Positions 17,568 to 25,880 of a stretch of 64,000 nt of DNA are shown here, piece by piece. Source of the stretch: Pyxidicoccus xibeiensis (GTDB lineage: Bacteria > Myxococcota > Myxococcia > Myxococcales > Myxococcaceae); NCBI RefSeq assembly GCF_024198175.1, contig NZ_JAJVKV010000003.1:372001-436000 (forward strand). Direction: 5' to 3'. How positions within the stretch are numbered: the stretch's first letter is position 1; each line of letters opens with the position of its first letter. Below the pieces are notes generated by a model. The model searched no databases, had not been told where the DNA came from, and saw only the letters and a list, made by a program, of their open reading frames with translations. The translations under genes were made by a program, and so were the position numbers.

Positions 17568-17568
17568 G

Positions 17569-20500
17569 CTACCGGGCCGCCTTCTTCTTGAGGTTGGGAA
17601 GCGCCTTCTTCACGCGCGCCGCTTCCGGAGAGCCCCCCGCCAGCCGCAGGAAGGACTCGTACGACTCCACCGCGCGAGGCAGCTCGGCGGACTCACGCAC
17701 CAGCACGTCCGCCAGGGCCAGGTGCGCCAGGCCGTCCGTGGGCTCCAGCTCCACGGCCTTGGCCAGCTCCGTCTTCGCCGCCGCCTCCTGCCGCTGCTTG
17801 AGCGCCACCAGCCCCAGCGCCAGGTGCGAGCGCCCGTCATACGGCGCCAGCCGCACGGCCTCGTCCGCCGCCGTGCGCGCCTCCTTCAGCACGCCGGCGC
17901 CCAGCAGCACCCGCGCCATGGTGGCGTGCGCGAAGGCCTTGTCCCAGACGGTGGGCGCCCGGGCCGCCAGGTCCTGCAGCGTCCGCGCCGCGGGACGTCC
18001 GCCCCCGGGCAACTGCGCATAGAGCTCCCCTACCCGGCCGCACGTGGCGTCCGGCCCCTCGCGCCGGGCCGCGGCGAAGGCCGCGTCCGCGTTGTCCACG
18101 TTGCCCTGGCGCAGGAAGGCGTGGGCAATCTCGCAGAAGGTGTTCGGGTCCTTCGGGTCCAACCGGTTGGCGCGCTCCAGCGCGGAGAAGCCCCCGCGCG
18201 CGTCGCCCGCGGCGAAGAGGATGGCGGCGCGCAGCCGGTGCGCCTCCGCGTCGTCCGGCGTCAGCTTCGCCGCGCGGCCGGCGGCGGCCTCGGCGTCCTT
18301 GCGGCGGCCCGCGTGGAAGAGGGCCAGCGCGAAGCCCTTGTGGGCCCCCGCGCTGCCCGGGTTGTCGAGCTGCCACGCCTCGAACTGCTTGAGGGCCTCC
18401 GGGGTGCGCCCCAGGGCCAGCAGCGTGCGGCCCAGCGAGTCCCGGGCCTCACCGTGCGCGCCGTTGCGCTCCACCGCCTGCGTCAGCGGCTTGAGGGCCA
18501 TGTCCGGCAGCCCGCGCTCCAGCAGCAGCCGGCCCAGCGAGCAGGAGCCCTCGTAGTCGCGCGGGTCCTTCTGCGCCTCCTCGAACTGGGCCTGCGCCTT
18601 GTCGAAGGCGCGCTCGCGCCAGTACACCTGCCCCAGCGCCAGCCGCATGTCGTTGCGCGGCCGCTTCGAGGCCGCCAGCGCCTTCTCCAGCAGCTCGCGC
18701 GCCTGGGTGGCGTTGCCCTCGGCGGCGTCCGCCAGGGCCAGCCAGGACACGGCCTCGGGCGGGTAGCGGTCGTTCACCCGCGTGCGCGCCAGCTCCGCGC
18801 GGGCGCGCTTCCAGTCCCCCAGCCGCGCATAGGCGGCGCCGCGCACCAGCGACACCTTGCGGCCACCGTCCGCCTCCAGCCGCGTCAACACCTCGCGCTC
18901 GCGGTCCCGGTCCAGCAGCGTGCGGCCCAGCCCCTCGCGGGCCTCGTCGCTCTTGGGCTGTGCCTTGAGCGCGGCCTCGTAGGCGGCCTGCGCCACGTCC
19001 AGCTTCCCGGCGGCGCGGCTGGCGGCCCCCAGCGCGAGCTGGAAGTCGAAGGCCAGCGGCCCCTGCGAGCCCTTGGCCAGCAGGGCCCGGGCCTCGTCGT
19101 GCTTGCCCCGGGCGGACAGCAGCTGGCCGTGCACCAGCTGCTGGCGCGGCTTCAGCGCGGCGGGCAGCTTCGCGTCGTCCGCGAGCGCCGCCATGTCCGC
19201 CAGCGCCGCGTCCGTCTCCTGGTCCAGCGCGAGCCGCGCCTCCGCCAGGCCGATGCGGGTCGCGGGGTGCTCGGGCGACTTCTTGCGCGCCCGCTCGAAA
19301 ATCTCCACGGCCTGCGCGAAGTCCTCGGAGGCCAGGTAGTAGCCGCCCAGCGCCACCAGCGCGCGCACGTTGCCGCCCGACGCGCGCAGCGCGCGGTCGA
19401 AGCGCTCCAGCGCCTTCTTCTCGTCCTTCGACGCCAGCAGCAGGCTGCCCGCGAGCGCGTGCACCTCCGAGGTGTCGTCCTGCGCGGCGAGCAGCGCCCG
19501 TCGGGCGGGCTCACGGCCGCGGTCGTCCGCCACCAGCACGTTGGTGACGAGCGCCAGCGAGGACGAGCCCTCCTTCACGCCCGGCTTCTCCAGCGCCTCC
19601 AGCGCCTGGCGCCGGTCGTCCGGGGACAGGCCGTGGTCCGAGAAGAGCAGCGCGTGCGTCCAGGCCGTCAGCGCCCAGGCCCGGCTGCTGGTGTCGTCCA
19701 TCTCCCGCGCGAGCTGCAGCTGTGCGAGCGCCGCGTCCAGCGAGGCGCGCGTGTCCTGGGTGATGAGGTCCTCGGCCCGGGCCAGCGTCTCGCTCAGCGT
19801 CTGCCCGCCCTGGTTCGAGCGAATCTTGATGAAGCCGATGACGACGATGGCCAGCACCACCACCGCCACCGCCGCGCCGGCGAGCTTCACGCCATGCCGG
19901 GCGATGAACGACGTCTTGGCGGCCTCGCGCTCCAGCTTCGCCCGCAGCTCCTTCTCGTAGGCGGCGGTGAGCGCCTCGGTGTCCGGCTTGCTGACCTGGC
20001 TCTTCGCGGTGGTGACCGGCGCCGCGGTCGACGTGGCCTCCGGGATGTCATCGAGCAGCGAGCGCTTGCCGCCGGACGCACGCACCGGCGCCGGCGTGCG
20101 CGCCACGACGGGGGCCTGTCCCGTGGGCTCGGGCGGCGGCAGGTCGCCCAGCAGTCCGCCCGAGGCGGCAATCGTGGGCTTCGCCGTGGTGAACTCGCCG
20201 GAGCGCAGCAGCGGCAGCTGGCTGGTGTCCTCTCCGGGCGCCGCCTGGAGCAGGTCGGCGCTGCCCGAATCCGATGACGTCTCGTCCGTCCCGGCGGGCG
20301 CGTCACCCGCGGTGTTCGCGGATGGCCCTCCGGCGGCGGAGTCCGTCCCGGACGCACCGGCAGCCTCCTGGCCGTCACCGGCGGCCTTCTCGGAGTCCTC
20401 GTCGTCGAGCGACAGGTCCAGGCCCGGCAGCTCCGTGCCGGGCACGGGACGCAGCACCGGCACCTGCCGGTTCATCAGCCCCAGCGAGGAGTCACCGGCT

Positions 20501-21252
20501 CCCGCGTCCGACTCCGCGCCCACGCGGGGATGCTCCCCCGTGGCCGCGCGGCCCGCGGTGCCCACGGCCACGACAGCGCCCTCCGTCGCCACGGCGCCTT
20601 CGCCCGCCGCGTCAGCCGGGCCCGTCGCCTTGCGCTCACCCGCCGCCGCGGCCACGGGCTTCGACTTCCCGGTGTCGCCGAGCGCGGCGGCCCGCAGCCT
20701 CGCCGCCGCCATCGGTGCCGCCCCGGCGCCCGGCGACTCCTCCGACGCGCGCCCCTCTTCCCCGGGTGCCCCGTCGTCAGCCTCGCTCTCCGACGCCTTG
20801 GCCTTCTCCAACCCCATCAGGTCCGCGAACACGGGCGCGGGGCCACCGGCCAGGGCCTGCTGGGCCTGCTCCAGCCACAGCTTCACGCGGCCGTCATTGG
20901 GCTGCAGCGCCACGGCCTTGCGGAGGATGGGCAGCGCGGAGCGGTACAGCCCGCGCTGCAGCAACACCTCGCCGATCAGGTTGTAGGCGTAGGGGTTGTC
21001 CTTCTCGATGCCGATGGCCTGGTCGAACTGCTCCATGGCCTCGGCGGGGCGGCCCAGCTGGATGAGCGCCTTTCCCCAGAGGACGCGCCCCACGGTGGAG
21101 GTGGGGTGGTTGGAGATGCCCTGCCCGCAGACTTCGATGGCGCGCGCCGCGTCCCCCTTTTCCAGCAGGGCCTTGGCGAGCTCGACGAAAACTGAGGAGG
21201 TGGGGTCCTGCCGGAGGAGCTGCTCGTATCGCTCCACCATCGACTTGGCCAT
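17569..21252 (-). CDS. Large single-span membrane protein with many TPRs
   Basis: 1227 residues. Residues 1-150 are TPRs (YEQLLRQDPTSSVFVELAKA and following), then an acidic, Ala/Ser/Pro-rich flexible part to about 440, a transmembrane helix near 450-475 (AVAVVVLAIVVIGFI), and TPRs from about 480 to the end. This places one TPR block on each side of the inner membrane, presumably short block cytoplasmic and long block periplasmic. TPRs mediate protein-protein contacts, so it is probably a scaffold. No enzyme motif is visible. Its build resembles the giant TPR proteins of myxobacterial motility systems, but I see no specific link. It is divergent from a lipoprotein gene (92-base gap). Confidence 0.8.
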   Translation of the reverse strand: MAKSMVERYEQLLRQDPTSSVFVELAKALLEKGDAARAIEVCGQGISNHPTSTVGRVLWGKALIQLGRPAEAMEQFDQAIGIEKDNPYAYNLIGEVLLQRGLYRSALPILRKAVALQPNDGRVKLWLEQAQQALAGGPAPVFADLMGLEKAKASESEADDGAPGEEGRASEESPGAGAAPMAAARLRAAALGDTGKSKPVAAAAGERKATGPADAAGEGAVATEGAVVAVGTAGRAATGEHPRVGAESDAGAGDSSLGLMNRQVPVLRPVPGTELPGLDLSLDDEDSEKAAGDGQEAAGASGTDSAAGGPSANTAGDAPAGTDETSSDSGSADLLQAAPGEDTSQLPLLRSGEFTTAKPTIAASGGLLGDLPPPEPTGQAPVVARTPAPVRASGGKRSLLDDIPEATSTAAPVTTAKSQVSKPDTEALTAAYEKELRAKLEREAAKTSFIARHGVKLAGAAVAVVVLAIVVIGFIKIRSNQGGQTLSETLARAEDLITQDTRASLDAALAQLQLAREMDDTSSRAWALTAWTHALLFSDHGLSPDDRRQALEALEKPGVKEGSSSLALVTNVLVADDRGREPARRALLAAQDDTSEVHALAGSLLLASKDEKKALERFDRALRASGGNVRALVALGGYYLASEDFAQAVEIFERARKKSPEHPATRIGLAEARLALDQETDAALADMAALADDAKLPAALKPRQQLVHGQLLSARGKHDEARALLAKGSQGPLAFDFQLALGAASRAAGKLDVAQAAYEAALKAQPKSDEAREGLGRTLLDRDREREVLTRLEADGGRKVSLVRGAAYARLGDWKRARAELARTRVNDRYPPEAVSWLALADAAEGNATQARELLEKALAASKRPRNDMRLALGQVYWRERAFDKAQAQFEEAQKDPRDYEGSCSLGRLLLERGLPDMALKPLTQAVERNGAHGEARDSLGRTLLALGRTPEALKQFEAWQLDNPGSAGAHKGFALALFHAGRRKDAEAAAGRAAKLTPDDAEAHRLRAAILFAAGDARGGFSALERANRLDPKDPNTFCEIAHAFLRQGNVDNADAAFAAARREGPDATCGRVGELYAQLPGGGRPAARTLQDLAARAPTVWDKAFAHATMARVLLGAGVLKEARTAADEAVRLAPYDGRSHLALGLVALKQRQEAAAKTELAKAVELEPTDGLAHLALADVLVRESAELPRAVESYESFLRLAGGSPEAARVKKALPNLKKKAAR

Positions 21253-21344
21253 GTGCGCTCACGACTCCGGTGCTCGGGAGGGGAGGGGGAACCATACCAC
21301 CGCGCCCTCGTCCCGGGCTGCTGGCGGATGCTACCGTCCCGGCC

Positions 21345-21764
21345 GTGAATCGCCTGCCTGCTGCCCTCCTCCTCGTGCTCCTCCTTGGGGCGTGCGCAAC
21401 CACATCCAAGAAATCCAACCTGGAGGCACTCAAACCCACCGTGGAGCAGTTCCACCAGCTCATCCGCTGGAAGGACTACCGGGCGGCCGCCCGCATCATC
21501 GTCCCGGAGAAGCGCTCTGACTTCTCCAAGGCCCGCGTGGAGCTGAAGGACGACAGGGACTTGTCCATCACGGACTACGAAATCGAGGACGTGAAGCTGT
21601 CCGAGGACGGGATGCGTGCCACGGTGCAGAGCCGCATCCAGTGGATGCGCCTGCCCTCCGCCACCGAGCAGACCGCCCTCGTCACCTCGGAGTTCGTCTT
21701 CCGGGACGGGGTGTGGTTGCTGGAGCGGCAGCTCGAAGGGCCCTTCGAGGGCGAGCTGCCGTAG
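21345..21764 (+). CDS. Putative lipoprotein
   Basis: 139 residues from a GTG, chosen because it gives a proper signal peptide, NRLPAALLLVLLLGAC, with lipobox LLGAC. The mature domain (EQFHQLIRWKDYRAAARI and onward) has the alternating pattern of an NTF2-like or DUF4440-like cone fold, ending in a strand pair DGVWLLERQLEG. It may be a periplasmic scaffold or sensor domain; function unknown. Two tandem hairpin repeats follow the stop. Confidence 0.75.
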   Translation: MNRLPAALLLVLLLGACATTSKKSNLEALKPTVEQFHQLIRWKDYRAAARIIVPEKRSDFSKARVELKDDRDLSITDYEIEDVKLSEDGMRATVQSRIQWMRLPSATEQTALVTSEFVFRDGVWLLERQLEGPFEGELP

Positions 21765-21772
21765 AAAAGAAA

Positions 21773-21912
21773 CCGCCCACCGTCTCGGGGCCGGCCGAGG
21801 CGGTGGGCGTCGGGAGCTCCCCAATGGAGCGCCCTACAAGAATCCGCCCACCGTCTCGGGGCCGGCCGAGACGGTAGGCGTCGGGAACTCCCCAATGGAG
21901 TGCCCTACAGGA
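21773..21912. repeat. Two tandem 71-bp repeats, each with a strong hairpin
   Basis: Unit 1 (21773-21843) and unit 2 (from 21844) differ by a few transitions. Each contains a stem ACCGTCTCGG / CCGAGACGGT (perfect 10 bp in unit 2, one G-T wobble in unit 1) with a 6-base loop, then GGGAGCTCCC (GGGAACTCCC in unit 2). They lie just after the lipoprotein stop and may serve as a doubled transcription terminator. There is no long T-tract. Confidence 0.75.
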
Positions 21913-22177
21913 TGGCCGTGACGACGCTGATACCCAGGCCCGCGTCGTCGCGCCGTTTCGTGGCTGCTCTAGAGCAATGCGAGTGCCAGCCGCCGCGCGA
22001 GGCTTTGACGGCGGCCGGGCCATTGGAGATTCAAGGACTTGCAATCCCAGCTGCCCGTCCGCCTGCCTGCCCTCCCAGCACGGTCCTGACATCGCTGTCA
22101 GGGCCCCCGGGACAAGGCGCCACGCCAGGCGCGACACCCATGTCAGGGGACCCTCGGACTTTCCCGTCGGGGGTCGG
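21913..22177. other. Gene-free region with an inverted repeat
   Basis: No coding frame with good codon usage or a ribosome site. It contains a perfect stem-loop CCTGACA-TCGC-TGTCAGG at 22085-22102, and TGTCAGG again at 22141-22147. With the 71-bp repeats this makes over 400 bases without a gene, between the lipoprotein gene and the convergent SDR gene. No RNA gene recognised. Confidence 0.5.
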
Positions 22178-23101
22178 CTACTCGCCCAGCACTGAGCGGA
22201 TGGTGTCCCGCATGGAGTGGCGGGGCTTCCAGCTCACGTCCTTCACCCAGCGGCTGCCATCCACGGCGCACAGGAACTGGATGTGGTCCAGCTCCGGAGG
22301 CGGGAAGCTGGCGAGCCGGTACTTGAACAGCGTCTTGAGGAGGGGGCGGGCCACCGGGTGCGGCACGGGGATGGGCGAGTGGCCCAGCTCGCGCATCACC
22401 GCGGACAGGGGCACCTCGCCGGGGCCCACCACGTTGTAGACGCCCTTGGGCTCCGGGCGGAGGGCCTCCACCATGGCGCGCGCCACGTCCTCCACGTGGA
22501 TGAGCTGCACCATGGGGTCGAAGCCGGCCATCACCCACGGGTAGCGCAGGCGCAGGTAGTTGGAGGGCGCGTTCTTGATGGTGGGCCCGACGATGTGGAC
22601 GGGGCGGAGGATGACCGTCTCGATGTGGGGGTGCTTCCAGAAGAAGCCATGCGCGAGCATGTCCACTTCGATGAGGTCCCTCACGCCGGAGAAGCGGCTG
22701 GCCGCCATCAGCGGCGCGTCCTCGGTGAGGAAGTTGGAGTTGTCCGGGCTGGGGCCGTAGACGTTGGCCGAGGAGAGGACGACCACCTTCTTCACGCCGT
22801 ACTTCGCGCAGTATTCCAAGAGGCGCGTGGTGCCCACCACGTTGAAGGAGTGGTGCTCCTCCTCGCTCATGCGCGGGTCATGCATGATGCCCATGTGGAT
22901 GACCGCGCGGATTTCATTCTTGCGGAAGACGTCCTCCGCCTTCTTCTTGCGCAGGTCCAGCTCGTACATCTCCACGTCTTTCGGCCGGCCCACGAAGGGG
23001 CGCCGGTCGATGCCGATGATGCGCTCGTGCTTGTGGAGGAGCTTGGCGAGGGTGCGCCCGAGGTTGCCGCTGATGCCCGTGACGACGACGGCCGGTCTCA
23101 T
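22178..23101 (-). CDS. Atypical extended SDR (NAD-dependent epimerase/dehydratase family)
   Basis: 307 residues. The N-terminal TGISGNLG (residues 8-15) is the NAD(P)-binding glycine motif; IDRRPF follows the second strand; SSANVYGPSP (110-119) is typical of extended SDRs such as UDP-sugar epimerases. Where the catalytic Y-x-x-x-K is expected, the protein reads F137-S-G-V-R141, so both the Tyr and the Lys are replaced. It may bind NAD(P) and a sugar nucleotide without normal redox catalysis, or the motif may lie elsewhere. It is downstream of the acyltransferase gene on the same strand, across three 36-bp repeats. Confidence 0.8.
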   Translation of the reverse strand: MRPAVVVTGISGNLGRTLAKLLHKHERIIGIDRRPFVGRPKDVEMYELDLRKKKAEDVFRKNEIRAVIHMGIMHDPRMSEEEHHSFNVVGTTRLLEYCAKYGVKKVVVLSSANVYGPSPDNSNFLTEDAPLMAASRFSGVRDLIEVDMLAHGFFWKHPHIETVILRPVHIVGPTIKNAPSNYLRLRYPWVMAGFDPMVQLIHVEDVARAMVEALRPEPKGVYNVVGPGEVPLSAVMRELGHSPIPVPHPVARPLLKTLFKYRLASFPPPELDHIQFLCAVDGSRWVKDVSWKPRHSMRDTIRSVLGE

Positions 23102-23128
23102 GAACCGAGCCTCCTAACACCGGGAGCG

Positions 23129-23232
23129 GGCACCAGAAAACCCCGCGTCGCTCTTCGAGCGGCGCTCACCAGAACACCCCGCGTCGCTCTTCGAGCGCCG
23201 CTCACCAGAACACCCCGCGTCGCTCCTTGAGG
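23129..23232. repeat. Three tandem 36-bp repeats spanning the acyltransferase 3' end
   Basis: Copies begin at 23129, 23165 and 23201, each close to CTCACCAGAACACCCCGCGT followed by CGCTCTTCGAGC. The third copy contains the last codons and stop of the acyltransferase gene (minus strand). The other two look like later tandem duplications of that gene end, each retaining an in-register copy of the old stop region. The first copy is the most diverged. They are directly adjacent with no spacers, so this is not a CRISPR array. Confidence 0.85.
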
Positions 23233-24056
23233 CCCTGGTGCAGCATGGATTGAATCGCCGCCTTCACGGTGCGGACCTTCTTGTCCAGCTCGCTGTCCTC
23301 GTCGTCCGGGCGGCCGGTGAAGCGCAGCGGGTCGCCGTAGTAGATGCGGTACTTGGTGGGCAGCGGAATCGGCAGCCCGGTGGGCGTGACGGGGAAGGAC
23401 GGGAAGCCCAAGAGCTTCGCCACGGGCTTGAGGTCCATCAGCGCGGGGGCCTGCTCCTCGGCGCCCACGACGGCGATGGGGACGATGGGCGTGCGCGTCT
23501 CCAGCGCCAGCCGCATGAAGCCCAGGCCGAACTCCTGGAGCTGGTAGCGCTGGGGCCACAGCTTGTTGACGCCGCGGGTGCCCTCCGGGAAGACGAGGAT
23601 GGCCTCCTCGGACTCCAGCAGGCGGCGGCAGTTCTCCGGCGTGCCCACAATCTGCCCCACGCGCGCCATGAAGGTGGACACGTACGGCAGCGACGGCACC
23701 CACTTCTCCACCATGCTGCGGATGGCGCGGGGCGGGCTGGCCTCCAGCATCATGGAGACGCCAATCATGGCCCCGTCCATGGGAATCTGGCCGGAGTGGT
23801 TGGACACCAGCAGCACCCGGCCGGCGGGCACCTTCTCGATTCCGTAGGTCTCCACGCGGAAGTAGTTGCGGTACAGCCACAGAAAGGGAGCCAGCGCGGA
23901 CAGGCTGTAGTCGAGGTTGAAGCCGAACGGGTCCACCCCGTACTCGTTCTCCGGGCGGGCCAGGGCCTGGAGCCGGTCCTTCTGCTCGTCGTTGGCCAGC
24001 CTGTCGGTCCAGTCGCGCAGGCCCTTCTTCACTCGGTCGGTGAGGCTCTCCAGCAT
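23202..24056 (-). CDS. PlsC-like lysophospholipid acyltransferase
   Basis: 284 residues from an ATG at 24056. Acyltransferase block I is N86-H87-SGQIPMD94, a longer H-to-D spacing than the classical NHxxxxD but usual in the NHSGxxPxDG branch. Block III is FPEGTRGVNK, and block IV contains TPIVPIAVVG. The expected reaction is transfer of an acyl chain from acyl-CoA or acyl-ACP to a lysolipid at the inner face of the inner membrane. The short C-terminal stretch lies inside the 36-bp repeat array. It is divergent from the lipase-like lipoprotein gene (147-base gap). Confidence 0.88.
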   Translation of the reverse strand: MLESLTDRVKKGLRDWTDRLANDEQKDRLQALARPENEYGVDPFGFNLDYSLSALAPFLWLYRNYFRVETYGIEKVPAGRVLLVSNHSGQIPMDGAMIGVSMMLEASPPRAIRSMVEKWVPSLPYVSTFMARVGQIVGTPENCRRLLESEEAILVFPEGTRGVNKLWPQRYQLQEFGLGFMRLALETRTPIVPIAVVGAEEQAPALMDLKPVAKLLGFPSFPVTPTGLPIPLPTKYRIYYGDPLRFTGRPDDEDSELDKKVRTVKAAIQSMLHQGLKERRGVFW

Positions 24057-24203
24057 ATGGAGGGTTCTTTACACCACCGGCCCCTCCGCCGGGAGGGCTG
24101 GGGTACGCTGGGCGACACAGGAGGGCACTCCACTTCCACTCGTGGACGGTGGAGACGCACCGGCCCCGCGGAACAATGGCGGTGGCGCTATCTGACACCG
24201 CGC

Positions 24204-24905
24204 ATGCGTGTGATGTGCGTCCTGCTGTGGGTGGCGTGGCTGTCAGGAGGTTGTGCGGTGACGACTGCCGTGGCGACAGCGCCGCTCCTCGCGCCCGTGG
24301 AACAGCGGGCCCCGGTGCTGCTCGTCCATGGCATCGACGACGACGCGAGCGCCTTCGACGTCATGCGCGAGCGGCTGGAGCACGAGGGCTGGGCCCACGT
24401 GCGCGCCATCAGCCTGACGCCGAATGACGGCTCGGAGGGGCTGCCGGTGCTGGCCCGGCAGGTGGCGCGCGAGGCGGAGGCGCTGCGCGCGAGCACGGGG
24501 GCCCGCCGGGTGGACGTGGTGGGCTTCAGCATGGGGGCGCTCGTCACGCGCTACTGGGTGCAGTTGCAGGGCGGGCGGCTGGTGGTGCGGCGCTTCGTCT
24601 CCATCTCCGGCCCCCACGCGGGCACCCAGCTGGCCTGGCTGCGCCGGGGCAAGGGCGTGCGGCAGATGCGCCCCGGCAGCCGGCTGCTGCGCCACCTCCA
24701 GGAAGCCCGGCGCCCCTGGGGCGAGACGGAGGTCCACAGCTTCTGGACGCCGTGGGATTTGACGATTCTCCCCGCCTCCAGCTCGAGGCTGCCGGGCGCC
24801 TGCGAGCGCACCTTCCCGGTGTTGCTGCACCCGTGGATGCTCACCGACGCGCGCGTCATCGACGCGGTGGTGGAGGTCCTCGGCTCGCCCGCCGTGGCTC
24901 GCTGA
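24204..24905 (+). CDS. Alpha/beta-hydrolase lipoprotein (lipase-like)
   Basis: 233 residues. It begins VMCVLLWVAWLSGGC, a lipoprotein signal with C17 as the acylated residue. The mature protein has LLVHGIDDD (39-47) at the oxyanion site and the nucleophile elbow GFSMG with S109, then VSISGPHAGTQLA, as in triacylglycerol lipases and lecithin:cholesterol acyltransferase-like enzymes. The catalytic His is probably the one in PVLLHPWM near the end. An envelope-anchored esterase or lipase is the best call. It is divergent from the acyltransferase gene. Confidence 0.85.
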   Translation: MRVMCVLLWVAWLSGGCAVTTAVATAPLLAPVEQRAPVLLVHGIDDDASAFDVMRERLEHEGWAHVRAISLTPNDGSEGLPVLARQVAREAEALRASTGARRVDVVGFSMGALVTRYWVQLQGGRLVVRRFVSISGPHAGTQLAWLRRGKGVRQMRPGSRLLRHLQEARRPWGETEVHSFWTPWDLTILPASSSRLPGACERTFPVLLHPWMLTDARVIDAVVEVLGSPAVAR

Positions 24906-24917
24906 GGGCCCCGGCCG

Positions 24918-25880
24918 CTACAGCGTGCCGGCGAGCCGCCCGGCCGCGTCGCGCAGCGTGACGACGTCGCACTCCGCCTTCAGCCAGCCGAACACCTCGC
25001 GCAGCCGCTCCAGCTTCTGTCCGGCGCTCACGCGCAAGTCTCTCTGCTGGCGCACCAGCTCCGGCGGAATCCCGTCCGTCGCGTCCAGCACGTCCACGCC
25101 GTGGAGCTCGAAGTTGAAGAAGGCGTCCTTCCGGCACGCGCGCCAGGCCGCGCGCAGGGCGGGCAGCGGCAGCGTGGTGGCGAAGGTGCCGATGAACGGG
25201 AAGCGCGCGCCCGGCGTCACCGCCATGGGCAGCTCCAGCACCGGCCCCGTCCCCCGCCGGTAGGGGTGCGCCGGGTCGGGACGGTAGGGCACCCGCGGCG
25301 CCAGCAGCACCCGGGGCGAGTCCAGCACCGAGCGGGACGGCCGCCCCACCAGCGCCAGCGCCCCCATCACCGCCGCCTTGGCCGCGTAGTACGGCGCGGC
25401 GGGGAACGCGGACGAGCCGTACCGGTAGCCCTGCGCCGCCGTGGCCGCGTAGAGGTCCGCGTTCAGCGTGTAGCCCGGGGCGCGGAAGCCCTCCGGCCGC
25501 GCGCCGGTGGCCGCGAGGATGGCCGCGTCCGCCCGCGCTAAATCTTCGCGGATGGCGGCGGGGCCCCGGCGGGTGAGCGCATAGTCGTGCGCGTGGCTAT
25601 GGCTGGCCACCTCGATGCCGGCCTCGTGCGCCGCGCGCATCCCCGCCGCGGCGCCCGGGTCCGACTCCAGGTCCTCGCCGATGGCGAAGAAGGTGCCGGG
25701 GATGCCCAGCCCATCCAGCAGCTCGCGGAAGCGGGGCACCGCCACCGCGTGCACCAGGGTGCGGGCGCGCGCGTCCAGCAGCGACTCCGGCAGGCCGTGG
25801 ATGCGGCAGTAGTGGGGCAGCGAGTCGAGGTCGACGGAGATGGACGCCAGCCGCACGGTGCGCGCCCTCCCGGACTTCAC
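24918..25880 (-). CDS. Polysaccharide deacetylase (NodB homology domain)
   Basis: 320 residues from a GTG that overlaps the stop of the glycosyltransferase gene (GTGA). Metal-site motifs: SVDLDS with D17/D19, then H94 and H98 in ASHSHAHDYA, followed by GFRAPGY, all in the right order for carbohydrate esterase family 4. It should remove N- or O-acetyl groups from a glycan. No signal peptide is seen, so it may act on a lipid-linked precursor in the cytoplasm. Last gene of a three-gene minus-strand set with GT2 and FAD enzymes. Confidence 0.88.
   Translation of the reverse strand: MKSGRARTVRLASISVDLDSLPHYCRIHGLPESLLDARARTLVHAVAVPRFRELLDGLGIPGTFFAIGEDLESDPGAAAGMRAAHEAGIEVASHSHAHDYALTRRGPAAIREDLARADAAILAATGARPEGFRAPGYTLNADLYAATAAQGYRYGSSAFPAAPYYAAKAAVMGALALVGRPSRSVLDSPRVLLAPRVPYRPDPAHPYRRGTGPVLELPMAVTPGARFPFIGTFATTLPLPALRAAWRACRKDAFFNFELHGVDVLDATDGIPPELVRQQRDLRVSAGQKLERLREVFGWLKAECDVVTLRDAAGRLAGTL

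Noticed and set aside
17512..20277. 921-codon plus-strand frame opposite the 1227-residue TPR gene
   Set aside because: Compositionally antisense-like (Arg/Gln/Leu/Gly-rich), no ribosome site, no domain; the minus strand has TPRs and a membrane helix.
22024..22046. Possible sigma-54 promoter (TTGGAGA...CTTGCA)
   Set aside because: The GG and GC elements are about four bases too far apart and no gene starts downstream on that strand.
23129..23232. Possible CRISPR-like repeats of 36 bp
   Set aside because: The repeats are directly tandem with no spacers, only three copies, and include the end of a coding gene; no cas genes are present.
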